Positions 32,701 through 41,196 of a stretch of 64,000 nucleotides of DNA are shown piece after piece. Origin of the DNA: Gemmatimonadota bacterium (GTDB lineage Bacteria; Gemmatimonadota; Gemmatimonadetes; Gemmatimonadales; GWC2-71-9); NCBI GenBank assembly GCA_009692115.1, contig SHZU01000002.1:124001-188000 (forward strand), read 5' to 3'. Made by a program: the position numbers and the translations under genes. The stretch's first letter is position 1. Every line of letters begins with the position of its first letter. The notes below the pieces were generated by a model. That model saw only the letters and a program-made list of their open reading frames with translations, was not told the origin of the DNA and made no database searches.

Positions 32701-32990
32701 AGGTTGGTCTGCTGGAAGTCGCTGTGCGAGGCATACAGAATGATCGGCTTTCGTTCCTCGAACTCATGGCTGAGGACTCGCGAAAGCCGGGCGTATGACC
32801 GTTCGGCCATCCGGGCAATGTCGAGGGCGGCCGGTCGCTCGCTCTCGTAGTAGTAGACGTCGAAGTGCTCGGTCTGAATGATCTTGAAATCGAACCGGCC
32901 ATACTGCACCCGGTTCCGGCCGAAATACTGGGCTGACAGCAGCCCCGGCACCAGGATCAATCCAAAAAGCAACGAGGCTAGACGACCCAT
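29733..32990 (-). CDS. Gluzincin peptidase-like / PD40 propeller / outer-membrane barrel protein
   Basis: A 1085-residue secreted protein (signal MGRLASLLFGLILVPGLLSA). Residues about 30-270 form a peptidase-MA-like zinc protease domain with HEMAHQFQFD and, downstream, WFGEGMAEYF, giving the HExxH...E gluzincin ligands. Residues about 290-580 are TolB-type PD40 blades (APALSPDGSRVAYFS, PTFSPDGKQLVFTG, PVWSPDGKTIAFSTD, PQWAPDGQSIGFVSD). The last 420 residues look like a BamA/TamA-like surface-antigen barrel (GRGVTGSATIVLGDMLSNQQ, FYGGNTELIRGYTAGSF), ending in Phe (SLGPTF), the canonical barrel end. The ATG at 32990 follows AAAGG. Family members occur in several phyla; substrate unknown. Confidence 0.85.
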   Translation of the reverse strand: MGRLASLLFGLILVPGLLSAQYFGRNRVQYGRFDFKIIQTEHFDVYYYESERPAALDIARMAERSYARLSRVLSHEFEERKPIILYASHSDFQQTNLGGGDVDEGTGGFTDFLRHRNTFPLSGSYADNEHVLAHEMAHQFQFDIWTRGRGGAGIQGILSANAPLWFGEGMAEYFSLGPIDTKTAMWLRDGAIEGKLPTANDFLQVFPYQFGHALITYIGQRWGDEAIGAITKNAIGGGLEVALRRVLGMTFDQLVVQWQDAVTKQYLPEIGKRVKARTMSTPLLTQKIAEGTWHLAPALSPDGSRVAYFSEKDFFFVDLWMADGNTGKPIKRLLKSSFSSNYESFRYFNSSSAWSEDGKMLVFAAKRSGKDDIVLVDPARNKQIGRISVPLAGVTTPTFSPDGKQLVFTGLDGGISDLYLINIDGTGLRRLTNDKYADLHPVWSPDGKTIAFSTDRGPKTDFVALKWGDLRLALLHLESGQIEVLPGMDQGRNSSPQWAPDGQSIGFVSDRDEVANLFLFDLQDRQVYQITDFYTGVQGITPLSPVLSWSRGADRMAFVYFEQGKYDVYSLANPRSLKKAPWQPSQNSAPQVLVQAQPVPRFVLPAADTTTPGTPKSPEVLASSAVYRGPTGFRRTDSLPPVPDSLRAPAPVTIAKLLDSVDIKTPDTTDFINRPYKAKFEPEYVARPTIGYVRDNFGRGVTGSATIVLGDMLSNQQLVFGASLNGRLPETQFVAQYVNLSKRLNWALGVQQQPYFFYDNSSIEPGPSADENTFVTSIRRLVLRDVSAQLFYPFSRFARVEGSVSFANIRDDLLQIREPYFANSGVPSRQPSLETKGLESITYLQPSMAYVYDNSLSAYVGPFLGRRARFEIGQNLEVIGKGWKFTSMTADMRRYDRLIGNVVLATRGMFYGRMGRDESRFRFYGGNTELIRGYTAGSFRKNECLDANDQQSITGCSSFDELIGTRAAVFNAEIRFPLIAGGLGFIPLRGFPGAIEAAVFYDAGVFWEKGMTVALNRPANQSNACARNPQTGELVGTCTRVPLTSYGVSLRANLLNFLILRLDYSRPLQRRGLGGVWTISLGPTF

Positions 32991-32992
32991 GG

Positions 32993-33373
32993 TCAAACCT
33001 TTCGTTCGGGCGCCGGAGTGAAACTTACCACCGGCGCGTCGTTCCAGAGCCGCTCGAGCTGATAGAAGCCGCGAGCTTCCGGGTGGAATACATGGACGAC
33101 GAAATCAAAGAAATCGAGCAGAGCCCAGCGCCCGTGTTGGAGTCCCTCGACATGGTGCGGCTGGAGTCCGAGGGTAGCCATCCGATCGAGGATCGAGGCG
33201 GCCACGCCCCGGACGTGGGCGTCGGAGGTTCCGCTCGCCACGACGAAGTAATCGGTCGAATCCGAGAGCCCTCGTAAATCGAGGGCCACGATATGCTGGG
33301 CCTTCCGGTCATCGGCCGCTTCGAGAGCGGCCTGAATGACGGCGGGCAATCGCTTCGTACGGACGTCAACCAC
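32993..33373 (-). CDS. rsfS: Ribosome silencing factor RsfS
   Basis: A 126-residue RsfS/Iojap protein, which binds L14 and blocks subunit joining in starvation. It shows AVIQAALEAADDRKAQHIVA, LDLRGLSDSTDYFVVASGTS, the H-V-R motif in SDAHVRGVAASI, and GRWALLDFFDFVVHVFHPEAR. The GTG at 33373 is chosen because AAGGA lies five to six bases upstream; an ATG at 33406 would extend it by 11 residues and overlap the upstream gene by 41 bases. It is usually near obgE or nadD; here it is between the barrel protein and the fatty-acid-kinase-like gene. Confidence 0.93.
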   Translation of the reverse strand: MVDVRTKRLPAVIQAALEAADDRKAQHIVALDLRGLSDSTDYFVVASGTSDAHVRGVAASILDRMATLGLQPHHVEGLQHGRWALLDFFDFVVHVFHPEARGFYQLERLWNDAPVVSFTPAPERKV

Positions 33374-35204
33374 GAGGTTCCTTGGTTTGGTGCTCGGGCG
33401 TACCATCTTCAACCTGATAACAGACGGCCCAAGCACCCGGGCCGGCGTGGGTGCCCAGCACTCCGGTTGCCAGCGAGACAAAACAATCCCGGGGCTGGTA
33501 CGCGGCCACCAAGGCCGTCCGCAACCGCTCAGCCGTGTCGGGGCTCTGGGCGTGGGCAACTCCAAATCGGACGGTCTTCGGACGAGGCGTAAGGGCCCGG
33601 TCGACCCATTGGAGAACCCGGGAGACCAACTGCTCCCGACCCCGGACTCGGTCGATCGGGACGACCCGGCCCGCCGGGTCGAGCGAAAGGATTGGCTTGA
33701 CGTCGAGCATCCCGGCCAACCAAGCCTTTCCTTTCGATACCCGACCGGAGCGCAACAGGTTCTCATAGCGATCCACCGTTAAGAACAGCCCCGACTGGGA
33801 CCGTACCCTTTCCAGCTCTCTGACAATTGCTTTTGCGTTCCACCCTGACTCCGCCAGCTCAGCGGCCCGGAGGGCCAGCATTCCAAGCCCGAGCGAGGCC
33901 GATCGGCTGTCGAAGAGCTCCACATGCTCGAGGTTGCCCACCCGGACCGCCGCCTGGCCGGCCTGAACGGTACCCGAGAGCGCCCCGGACAGGAGCACGG
34001 CCACCACCTCTTCGGCTTCGGCGAGCCCTGATCGGAACGCCTTGACGAACTCACCCGGCGTGGGCTGGGAGGTCGTCGGCAGGGCCTTGGCGCCGCGAAG
34101 CTTCTGATAGAACTCCTCGGGCTTGAGTTCGACCCGGTCGCGAAAGGTCGTGTCGCCAAAGGTGACCTGGAGTGGAATTAAACTAATCCGGTGCCGGTCG
34201 AGTACGGCATCCGGAAGATCGGCCGAGGAATCGGCCAGGATGGCGACCGGGCGGCGGTCGTCATGGCTGAGCGCCCGGTGCTGGGCCCGCATGTCGTCGG
34301 CCTTCCGGCTGGCGATCGTGCCCCACTTGCCGACGGCCGTGTAGACAGCCTCGGGGGTATCGGTGTGGACATGGATCTTCAGGATGTCGCCGATCTGGGC
34401 CACCACCACCGACCCGCCGAACTGGTGGAGCAGGGTCCGAACTTCGTTCGATGGTGGGAGCTGCTCGCCGCGGATGATGCACTCGGTGCAGAACTGGTAG
34501 CCGCGCTCGGCCGAGACGGTAAACTCCGCGGCCGGGTTGAAATCCGTGGTTGACTCGGAGGCGACGACCGCGAGAATCGGGTCGCCTTCGATCAGGCGGA
34601 CGACCCCCTCGAGCATCCGAACGAAGCCCTTGCCGCCGGCGTCCACCACGCCGGCTTCCCGCAAAACAGCCAGGAGCGAGGGGGTTCGGGCCAGGGCTTC
34701 CTGCCCTTCGGCCAGCATCTGGCGCATGAACTCCGCCATGTCGACGCTGGTTTCGGCGGCCTTCTCGGCGGCCGACGCGGCGTCCCGGGCGACGGTCAGA
34801 ATGGTGCCTTCCCGGGGTTCGTCGAGTGACGAGTACAGGGCGTCGGCGGCCCGCCGAAGCGCTTTGGCCAAGTCGGGCGCGGTTGCGGTGGCCCGGTTGC
34901 CGATCGACTCGGAAAAGCCCAGGAGGAAATGGGCCAGCATCATGCCCGAGTTGCCCCGAGCGCCAAGGACCGCGGCCCGGGCCGCGACTTGGGCCGTCTC
35001 GCCCAACGGGGTGTCGCCGCGAGCTCGGAGCGCGTCGGCTACGGCCCTGAGCGTCAGGCTGAAATTGGTTCCGGTGTCGCCATCAGGCACTGGAAAAACG
35101 TTCAACCGATTGATTTCATCCCGGCCGGCCTGGACCCAATCGGCCGCCGCGTACATGGAGCGAGCCAGCCTCGGTCCGTCCACGTACGCGATGCCGATGG
35201 GCAT
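33366..35204 (-). CDS. FakA-FakB-like fusion (DAK2 domain + DegV fatty-acid-binding domain)
   Basis: A 612-residue protein. Residues about 1-200 are a DAK2 kinase domain: NVFPVPDGDTGTNFSLTLRA (D41 and D43 as Mg-ATP ligands), AARAAVLGARGNSGMMLAH and VDAGGKGFVRMLEGVV. Residues about 225-310 match the FakA middle domain (YQFCTECIIRGEQL, GDILKIHVHTDTPEAVYTA, ADDMRAQH). From about 320 a complete DegV domain follows (ILADSSADLPDAVL, LPTTSQPTPGEFVKAF, VAVLLSGALSGTVQAG, VELFDSRSASLGLGML). In Staphylococcus, FakA and FakB are separate and phosphorylate exogenous fatty acids for phospholipid synthesis; here kinase and carrier would be one chain. It overlaps rsfS by eight bases. Confidence 0.9.
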   Translation of the reverse strand: MPIGIAYVDGPRLARSMYAAADWVQAGRDEINRLNVFPVPDGDTGTNFSLTLRAVADALRARGDTPLGETAQVAARAAVLGARGNSGMMLAHFLLGFSESIGNRATATAPDLAKALRRAADALYSSLDEPREGTILTVARDAASAAEKAAETSVDMAEFMRQMLAEGQEALARTPSLLAVLREAGVVDAGGKGFVRMLEGVVRLIEGDPILAVVASESTTDFNPAAEFTVSAERGYQFCTECIIRGEQLPPSNEVRTLLHQFGGSVVVAQIGDILKIHVHTDTPEAVYTAVGKWGTIASRKADDMRAQHRALSHDDRRPVAILADSSADLPDAVLDRHRISLIPLQVTFGDTTFRDRVELKPEEFYQKLRGAKALPTTSQPTPGEFVKAFRSGLAEAEEVVAVLLSGALSGTVQAGQAAVRVGNLEHVELFDSRSASLGLGMLALRAAELAESGWNAKAIVRELERVRSQSGLFLTVDRYENLLRSGRVSKGKAWLAGMLDVKPILSLDPAGRVVPIDRVRGREQLVSRVLQWVDRALTPRPKTVRFGVAHAQSPDTAERLRTALVAAYQPRDCFVSLATGVLGTHAGPGAWAVCYQVEDGTPEHQTKEPRG

Positions 35205-35207
35205 GGG

Positions 35208-35651
35208 TTACTCCGACTCCACCGTCACTTTGAACTCGGCCCGGACTTCGGCGTGGAGCCGAACCGCGACGGCATGAACGCCGAGTTGCTTGAGGGGATG
35301 CTCGAGTTCGATCTTCCGCTTGTCGATGGCGAAGCCGATCTTGGCGAGCGCATCGGCGAGATCACCGGTCGTGATCGAACCGAAGAGCTTGTCGCCCTCG
35401 CCGGCTTTCGCTTTGAGCGTCAGGTGAGCGGCGCCGAGCTTGGCGGCCAAGTCGGCGGCTTCGGACTTCTCGGCCGAGTGCTTCGTCAGCCGGGCGCGCT
35501 GCTCGTGCTCGATCCGCTTCTTGTTTCCCTCGGTGGCTTCGAACGCCAACCCGCGGGGCAAGAGGAAATTCCGGCCGTAGCCAGGTTTGACCTTGACCAA
35601 GGCCCCAGCCTTGCCGAGGCCTTTGACATCTTCACGAAGAATGACTTCCAT
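35208..35651 (-). CDS. rplI: 50S ribosomal protein L9
   Basis: A 147-residue bL9. The N-terminal rRNA-binding domain MEVILREDVKGLGKAGALVK, then VKPGYGRNFLLPRGLA, is followed by the connecting helix and the C-terminal domain (LFGSITTGDLADAL, AIDKRKIELEHPLKQLGVHA). GAGGTAAC precedes the ATG. It ends the rpsF-rpsR-DUF2232-rplI operon and overlaps the 3' end of the DUF2232 gene by 20 bases. The fatty-acid-kinase-like gene begins four bases after its stop. Confidence 0.97.
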   Translation of the reverse strand: MEVILREDVKGLGKAGALVKVKPGYGRNFLLPRGLAFEATEGNKKRIEHEQRARLTKHSAEKSEAADLAAKLGAAHLTLKAKAGEGDKLFGSITTGDLADALAKIGFAIDKRKIELEHPLKQLGVHAVAVRLHAEVRAEFKVTVESE

Positions 35652-36513
35652 CGGTGTTACCTCCGTCGGGAACCGGACGGTTCCGGAAATCGAGCCAGGT
35701 ATCAGCCAGCCCAAGGGTGACGAGCGTTCCCAACGCAATGGGGAGCGCGAGGACAGCGAATGCCAACATCAGAAGCTTGCCAGGCAGCGGCCAAGCCCGG
35801 GACGCGTGCCGGGCCACGGCGAGCCCGCGGGCCCCGTAGAGACCGACCCAGATGACCAACAGATTCTCGGCGATCCGGCCGGTCGGTTCGCCGAGCGGCA
35901 CCAGCGCCAAACCGAGCGTAAGGATAGCACCCCAAATGAGGTGATCGTTGAACCGAAACGCCCGGAACCGGTCGGGTGGCGGGGGGAGCGGGCGGCTGGC
36001 GATCCGGTGGTACCAGCGCCACGAGAGACCGAGGCCCAGGAGGGCCTGGAGCGCCACCATCCCCGGGAAGAGCCGGGCAACCGATGCGGCCGATTCCTTG
36101 GCCGCGGCCACCTGATCGCCGGCCGCCCCTTGGAGCCAGAGGTCGACCGAGCGACGGATCTGATCGGCGATGGCCGTGTCGACCGGGCCGAGGTCGATGG
36201 CGTACCAGAGAATCCAGGTGGCCAGACCGGCGGCGCTCACTCCGACCACGATCAGGCCCCGGACCACCGTCGACAACCTGGGTAAGAGGTTGGCCACGAC
36301 GACGAACGCCGCGGCCGACAAGAGGCCGGCCGTTCCGATCAACCGAGAGGGCAAATCGGCCCGGCCCATGTCGAGAACGAGCTTGAGGCTGCCGCCTCCC
36401 GCCAACAGGATCCAAATCCATTCCCGGGACGTTTTCGGGCCGGAAAAAGCCAGGAGTAAGGCCAGGGGAGCCAATAGAAAAAGTGGTGGCGCCAAGAACA
36501 GAAACGCCACCAC
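35632..36513 (-). CDS. DUF2232 (YybS-like) multipass membrane protein
   Basis: About 293 residues with some eight hydrophobic helices (VAFLFLAPPLFLLAPLALLL, LIVVGVSAAGLATWILWYAI, MVALQALLGLGLSWRW, HLIWGAILTLGLALVPLG, LLVIWVGLYGARGLAV, LLMLAFAVLALPIALGTL). The FNDHLIWG segment and position between rpsR and rplI match the DUF2232/YybS family often found in this ribosomal operon. Function unknown. The start is uncertain: GTG at 36513 is the first canonical codon after rpsR in this frame, but it lacks a ribosome-binding site, and the frame is open back into rpsR. Confidence 0.75.
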   Translation of the reverse strand: MVAFLFLAPPLFLLAPLALLLAFSGPKTSREWIWILLAGGGSLKLVLDMGRADLPSRLIGTAGLLSAAAFVVVANLLPRLSTVVRGLIVVGVSAAGLATWILWYAIDLGPVDTAIADQIRRSVDLWLQGAAGDQVAAAKESAASVARLFPGMVALQALLGLGLSWRWYHRIASRPLPPPPDRFRAFRFNDHLIWGAILTLGLALVPLGEPTGRIAENLLVIWVGLYGARGLAVARHASRAWPLPGKLLMLAFAVLALPIALGTLVTLGLADTWLDFRNRPVPDGGNTDGSHSS

Positions 36514-36563
36514 CAGAAATGCGGTCCCGAACGCGGGGCGCTGCCCCGGCTCCGCCGGCGTGG

Positions 36564-36785
36564 TCAGCCCGCGTACCCCTTGATATAGGGGAGAATGGCC
36601 AAGTATCTGGCCCGCTTGATGGCCACGGCGAGCTGCCGTTGATGGCGGGCGGTGACGCCGCTCAGCCGACGGGGCAGGATCTTGCCGCGCTCGGTCAGAA
36701 AACGCGAGAGCAACTTCTCGTCTTTGTAGTCGACAATCCGGATCCGCAGTTCGGCTAACGGATCGCCCTTGCGATGGCGGCTCAT
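36564..36785 (-). CDS. rpsR: 30S ribosomal protein S18
   Basis: A 73-residue bS18: [57 protein letters not shown]. It lacks the N-terminal zinc cysteines of the C+ form ([16 protein letters not shown]). It forms a heterodimer with S6 in the ribosome platform and overlaps rpsF by ATGA, giving balanced synthesis of the pair. Confidence 0.97.
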   Translation of the reverse strand: MSRHRKGDPLAELRIRIVDYKDEKLLSRFLTERGKILPRRLSGVTARHQRQLAVAIKRARYLAILPYIKGYAG

Positions 36786-37135
36786 TCGTCATCCCCCTCT
36801 TCGGAATCGGCCGGCTTGACGGCCGCGTAGTTCGGGGGGGTCGGGGGTTCGTCGTTGACGACAACCAAATGGCGGATGACGGCGTCGTCGAGCTTGATGG
36901 CCCGCTCAAACTCCGGCAGCGCCGTGGAATCGGCGGCGAACGTGGCGACCACGTAGTAGCCGGTGTCCCGCTTCTTGATTTGGTAGGCGAGCGATCGGCG
37001 GCCCCAATGATTGACTTGGGGCGCTTCGGCCTCCGGTGTTGCCAGGAGCGAGTGAAACGCTGTCAGCTTGGTGTTGATGGTCTCTTCGTCCAGTGCCGGA
37101 TCGAAAATGTAGACCACCTCGTACGGTCGGGCCAT
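36782..37135 (-). CDS. rpsF: 30S ribosomal protein S6
   Basis: A 117-residue bS6: [40 protein letters not shown] and YVVATFAA, with an acidic C-terminal tail ([10 protein letters not shown]). The ATG at 37135 is chosen over an in-frame GTG at 37141 because it sits at the right distance from AAGGAAGG, the strongest ribosome-binding site in the window. A clear promoter and a leader hairpin precede it. It is the first gene of the S6-S18-DUF2232-L9 operon. Confidence 0.97.
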   Translation of the reverse strand: MARPYEVVYIFDPALDEETINTKLTAFHSLLATPEAEAPQVNHWGRRSLAYQIKKRDTGYYVVATFAADSTALPEFERAIKLDDAVIRHLVVVNDEPPTPPNYAAVKPADSEEGDDE

Positions 37136-37159
37136 GCACACCTTCCTTTGGTCAGGTTG

Positions 37160-37187
37160 CCCCCGCCTTGGGTGCAGAAGGCGGGGG
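37160..37187 (-). promoter_or_regulatory. rpsF 5' leader hairpin (candidate S6:S18 regulatory structure)
   Basis: Perfect 10-bp stem: CCCCCGCCTT and AAGGCGGGGG around an 8-base loop, within a leader of about 70 bases and 24 bases before the rpsF ATG. In many phyla the S6:S18 complex binds a leader hairpin bearing a CCG-containing bulge and represses its own operon. This stem has no obvious bulge, so it is a candidate by position rather than by a confirmed motif. Confidence 0.45.
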
Positions 37188-37211
37188 AGGAGATATTTTG
37201 ACTACGACGCA

Positions 37212-37240
37212 AAGATAGCGGCACGCTGGGGCCCTGACAA
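37212..37240 (-). promoter_or_regulatory. Promoter of the rpsF operon
   Basis: On the minus strand TTGTCA (37235-37240), a 17-base spacer and TATCTT (37212-37217), among the best sigma-70-type promoters in the window. Transcription should start near 37205. Confidence 0.6.
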
Positions 37241-37303
37241 CCCGAGCTCCGAGCCGGTCGCCCTGACGGAAACCCTTTGGATTGAAAAGGTTAGCTTCCT
37301 GAT

Positions 37304-37948
37304 ATGCAAGTTGAATCGATCCAAGCCGGCCAGCCGCGCACCCTGGGGAACCCAGCCTCAGCCGATCCGCTCGACGCGGCCTGGACCAGTGCGATCTGGA
37401 AGGAGCCGGTGGAGGGGCGGGTCTCGGCCGGGGCGGAGGGCCTGACCGGCGATACCCAAGTCTATAAGAAGGGACACGGGGGACCCGAGCGGGCGCTCCT
37501 CTGGTATCCCCTCGAGCACTACCAGGAATGGCGGGCCGAGTGGGGCCAGCGAGACATTGGGCCCGGCGGGTTCGGCGAGAACGTGACCGTGAGCGGCCTT
37601 CGGGAACAATCGGTCTGCGTCGGCGATCTGTTCCAGGTAGGGGAACTCCGGGTGGAGGTGTCGGGGCCGAGGGAGCCCTGCATGAACTTGGTTCGGCGGT
37701 TCCGGCGGCCGGAGGCGATCGAGCGAGTGGTGGCCACCGATCGGAGTGGGTGGTACGTCCGGGTACTCAATGAGGGATGGCTCGAGAAAGGCCTCCCGAT
37801 CACGCTCCTCGACCGGCCGTACCCGCAATGGACGATCGACCGGGCGGCGAGGGTCAAGCGGACTCGGAACCCCGATGAGGCCGCGCTGCTGGCGTCCTGC
37901 CCGGCGTTGCTTGCCGACTGGCGGGCTAAGCTCGGCGCTAGACGTTGA
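37304..37948 (+). CDS. MOSC-domain protein (YiiM family)
   Basis: A 214-residue MOSC (molybdenum cofactor sulfurase C-terminal-like) protein of the YiiM type, linked to 6-N-hydroxylaminopurine detoxification in Escherichia coli. Key stretches are EGLTGDTQVYKKGHGGPERA, WYPLEHYQEW, the PGGFGENVTVSGL loop, VGDLFQVGELRVEVSGPREP followed by the conserved C (PREPCMNLVRRF), and GWYVRVLNEGWLEKG. TAGCTT lies six bases before the ATG and AAAAGG 15 bases before. It is divergent from rpsF and overlaps ychF convergently by 11 bases. Confidence 0.9.
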   Translation: MQVESIQAGQPRTLGNPASADPLDAAWTSAIWKEPVEGRVSAGAEGLTGDTQVYKKGHGGPERALLWYPLEHYQEWRAEWGQRDIGPGGFGENVTVSGLREQSVCVGDLFQVGELRVEVSGPREPCMNLVRRFRRPEAIERVVATDRSGWYVRVLNEGWLEKGLPITLLDRPYPQWTIDRAARVKRTRNPDEAALLASCPALLADWRAKLGARR

Positions 37949-39035
37949 AGCGAAAGAGCAGGACGTCGCCGTCCTGCACCAGGTATTCCTTGCCCTCGGA
38001 ACGGACCAGGCCCTGCTCCCGGGCGGGCTTCCACCCGCCGACCCGGACGAAATCATCGAACGCCACGGTTTCCGCTCGAATGAAGCCCCGCTCGAAGTCG
38101 GTGTGGATGACCGCCGCCGCCTGCGGCGCCCGATCGCCGTTGTGGATGGTCCAGGCCCGAACCTCTTTCTCGCCCGCGGTGAAATAGCTCTGGAGACCGA
38201 GCAGGTGATAGGCCCCCCGAGCCAGCCGGTCGAGTCCGGATTCGGTCAATCCGAGGGAGTCCAGGAAATCCTTTCGGTCCTCGGGGGCAAGCTCCGAGAG
38301 CTCCATCTCGACTTTGGCCGAGAACAACACCACTTCGGCTGCTTCGCCCGCGGTGACGATGGCGGCCCGGAGCGCCTCGACGTGGGCGTTCCCGGTGTTG
38401 ATCTCGGTTTCACTGACGTTGGCCGCATACAAAACCGGCTTGGCGGTCAGCAGATTGAATTGCCGGAAGGTGGCCGCTTCCTCCTGGGACGGAATCACGG
38501 TCCGGGCGGCCTTGCCCTCAGCCAGGGCCGCTTGGAGGGCCGTCAAGAGCTTGGCCTCGAGTTTGGCTTGGGGGTCGCCCGATTTGGCAGCGCGGACGCT
38601 CTTGTCGAGGCGCTTTTCAACTGCGGCCAAGTCGGCCAAGCCCAGTTCGATGTTGATGATGTCGCGATCGCGAGCCGGATCGACGGGACCCATCACATGC
38701 TGAATGTCGTCGTCCTCGAAGCAGCGAACGACGTGGACGATGGCGTCGACTTCCCGGATATTGGCGAGGAATTGGTTGCCGAGGCCCTCGCCCTGACTGG
38801 CCCCTTTGACCAATCCGGCAATATCGAGGAACTCGACGACCGCCGGGACCGTTCGCTCGGGCTTGACGAACTCCGCAATCCGGCCGAGGCGCGGATCGGG
38901 GACCTCTACCACCCCGGTATTGGGCTCAATCGTGGCGAACGGATAATTGGCGACCAGAGCTTTGGCCGATGTCAGCGCATTGAACAGAGTCGATTTTCCA
39001 ACGTTGGGAAGACCGACGATTCCGAGTCGAAGCAT
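37938..39035 (-). CDS. ychF: Ribosome-binding P-loop ATPase YchF (OLA1)
   Basis: A 365-residue member of the Obg superfamily. P-loop [10 protein letters not shown] (7-16), effector [11 protein letters not shown]3 [20 protein letters not shown], and the NVSE sequence in place of NKxD, explaining its ATP rather than GTP preference. A coiled-coil insert and the C-terminal TGS domain ([38 protein letters not shown]) complete it. It binds ribosomes and limits catalase and oxidative-stress responses in several bacteria. TAGGTT lies seven bases before the ATG, with no Shine-Dalgarno. Confidence 0.97.
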   Translation of the reverse strand: MLRLGIVGLPNVGKSTLFNALTSAKALVANYPFATIEPNTGVVEVPDPRLGRIAEFVKPERTVPAVVEFLDIAGLVKGASQGEGLGNQFLANIREVDAIVHVVRCFEDDDIQHVMGPVDPARDRDIINIELGLADLAAVEKRLDKSVRAAKSGDPQAKLEAKLLTALQAALAEGKAARTVIPSQEEAATFRQFNLLTAKPVLYAANVSETEINTGNAHVEALRAAIVTAGEAAEVVLFSAKVEMELSELAPEDRKDFLDSLGLTESGLDRLARGAYHLLGLQSYFTAGEKEVRAWTIHNGDRAPQAAAVIHTDFERGFIRAETVAFDDFVRVGGWKPAREQGLVRSEGKEYLVQDGDVLLFRFNV

Positions 39036-39108
39036 AGCGTACAACCTAAGCGTTTGACCGGTCGGTTTCTACCGCCGGATTGCTCTCGGGAAACCAAGAT
39101 CGGGGAGC

Positions 39109-41172
39109 CTACTTGTGCAGGCTTGCGAACCAGGGCGCCAACACCAATGAGACGACGCTCATCAGCTTGATCAAGATGTTCATGGCGGGGCCCGAGGTGT
39201 CCTTGAACGGATCGCCGACGGTATCGCCGACCACGGCCGCCCGATGGGGGTCGGAACCCTTGCCGCCGTGGGCCCCGGCCTCGATGTACTTCTTGGCGTT
39301 GTCCCACGCGCCGCCGGCATTGGCCATGAAGAGGGCCATCATGACGCCGGTCACGGTGGCCCCGGCCAACAGGCCGCCGAGCGCCTTCACCCCGAGGAGG
39401 GCGCCGACGACGACCGGCAACGCCAGGGCGGAGATGCCGGGCACAATCATCTCTCTGAGGGCTGCATTGGTCGAAATCTCGACGCACCGGGCGCTGTCGG
39501 GCTTGACCCCAGGTTTGCCCTCCAGCAGGCCAGGAATGTCGCGGAACTGCCGGCGAACTTCCTCGACCATTCCCTGGGCCGCCCGGCCCACGGCGGTCAT
39601 CGTCGAGGCGCCGATGAAGAAGGGCATCACGCCGCCAAGAAAGAGGCCGATGACGACCATCGGGTCGATCAGGTTAAGCCCGGTGGCGTTGAGTCCGACC
39701 GCCGAGGCATACGCGCTGAACAGCGCCAACGCCGTCAGGGCCGCGGAGCCGATCGCGAAGCCCTTGCCGATCGCGGCCGTGGTATTGCCGAGGGCATCGA
39801 GCCCGTCGGTGATCTTCCGGACGTCGGCGCCGAGATGGCTCATCTCCGCGATGCCGCCGGCGTTGTCGGCAATCGGTCCGTAGGCATCGACGGTCATGGT
39901 GACGCCAACTGTCGCCAGCATGCCGACAGCGGCAATCGAGATGCCGTAGAGGCCGGCCACCTCATAGGAGACGTAGATCGCTCCAGCGATCAGGAGCACC
40001 GGGATGACACAGGACTGCATCCCGACGGCGAGGCCGGCGATCAGGTTCGTAGCCGGGCCGGTCTTCGACGCTTCGGCAATTCGCTCGACCGGCTTGCTCG
40101 AGGTGTAGTACTCGGTGGCGAGGCCGATCAGGATGCCGGACACCGTCCCGGCGACGACCGCCCAGAACGGTCCATAGAGCGGGTAGACGATGCCGGCCTC
40201 GTTGGTCATGCCGAGCGGCATCATCCCGGTCAAGACAAAAGCGAAGACCAGAAAGAGCCCGGCGGCGATGACGGTCACGAGGCGGAGCGCATTGGCGGGG
40301 TTGCCGGCCGCCAGAAGCCGCATGGTCAGGACCCCGATGAGCGAGGCAACCAGACCGGCTCCAGTGTAGGCCACCGGGAGCAGCATGGCCGTCATTTTAT
40401 TGTCGTCGGTGATCAGCGTTGAGGTCGCCGCCAACGCGACGGCCGCGATGATGGCCCCGACGTAGCTCTCGAAGATGTCGGCGCCGAGTCCGGCGACATC
40501 ACCGACGTTGTCGCCGACATTGTCGGCGATGGTTGCCGGATTGCGGGGGTCGTCTTCGGGAATGCCGGCCTCGAGTTTCCCGACGAGGTCGGCGCCGACG
40601 TCGGCGGCCTTGGTAAAAATTCCGCCACCGACCCTGGCGAACAGGGCAATCGAGGAGGCGCCCATGGCGTAGCCAGAAATGATTTGGGAGAATAGCGGGG
40701 CATTGGCCGCGGCCTCAGGCGCCCCGAGGAACATGAAGACGACGGCGATGCCTACCAAGCCGAGAGAGGCTACGGCAAGCCCCATGACCGCTCCGCCGGA
40801 GAATGCGATGCTGAGAGCCGCCGCCTGGCCGCTACCGCGGGCCGCCTCCGCCGTCCGGACGTTGGCCTTGGTGGCGCCCTGCATCCCGATCCAGCCGGCC
40901 AGGATCGAACAGAGGCCCCCAAAGACGTAGGCGATGCCGGTCTTGGGGTCGACCGCCCAGGCCAACAGCCCGGCCACGACGAGAATGAAGGGGAGCAGAA
41001 TTCGGTACTCGGCCCTGAGGAAGGCCATGGCGCCGAGATGGATCTGCTCGGCCAGGTCTTTCATTGCCTCGGAGCCGGCCGGCTTCTGGCACATCCCTGC
41101 AAAGGTCAAAAACGTGGCGACTAGGCCAACGATGCCGATCGCCAACGCATAGAGGGTGAGGTTTGCAATCAT
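39109..41172 (-). CDS. hppA: Membrane-bound pyrophosphatase, ion-pumping, K+-dependent type
   Basis: A 687-residue pyrophosphate-energised cation pump with about 16 transmembrane helices. Active-site signatures: [40 protein letters not shown], and late [17 protein letters not shown] and [20 protein letters not shown]. At the position that decides potassium dependence the sequence is [10 protein letters not shown] (A466, G469) rather than the GNTTKA..T of K+-independent pumps, predicting a K+-requiring enzyme. Whether it moves H+ or Na+ cannot be settled by eye. It follows pth by 24 bases; TAGGCT lies seven bases before its ATG and there is no Shine-Dalgarno. Confidence 0.95.
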   Translation of the reverse strand: MIANLTLYALAIGIVGLVATFLTFAGMCQKPAGSEAMKDLAEQIHLGAMAFLRAEYRILLPFILVVAGLLAWAVDPKTGIAYVFGGLCSILAGWIGMQGATKANVRTAEAARGSGQAAALSIAFSGGAVMGLAVASLGLVGIAVVFMFLGAPEAAANAPLFSQIISGYAMGASSIALFARVGGGIFTKAADVGADLVGKLEAGIPEDDPRNPATIADNVGDNVGDVAGLGADIFESYVGAIIAAVALAATSTLITDDNKMTAMLLPVAYTGAGLVASLIGVLTMRLLAAGNPANALRLVTVIAAGLFLVFAFVLTGMMPLGMTNEAGIVYPLYGPFWAVVAGTVSGILIGLATEYYTSSKPVERIAEASKTGPATNLIAGLAVGMQSCVIPVLLIAGAIYVSYEVAGLYGISIAAVGMLATVGVTMTVDAYGPIADNAGGIAEMSHLGADVRKITDGLDALGNTTAAIGKGFAIGSAALTALALFSAYASAVGLNATGLNLIDPMVVIGLFLGGVMPFFIGASTMTAVGRAAQGMVEEVRRQFRDIPGLLEGKPGVKPDSARCVEISTNAALREMIVPGISALALPVVVGALLGVKALGGLLAGATVTGVMMALFMANAGGAWDNAKKYIEAGAHGGKGSDPHRAAVVGDTVGDPFKDTSGPAMNILIKLMSVVSLVLAPWFASLHK

Positions 41173-41196
41173 GAGCCGCAGCCTATCGGGGTGGGG

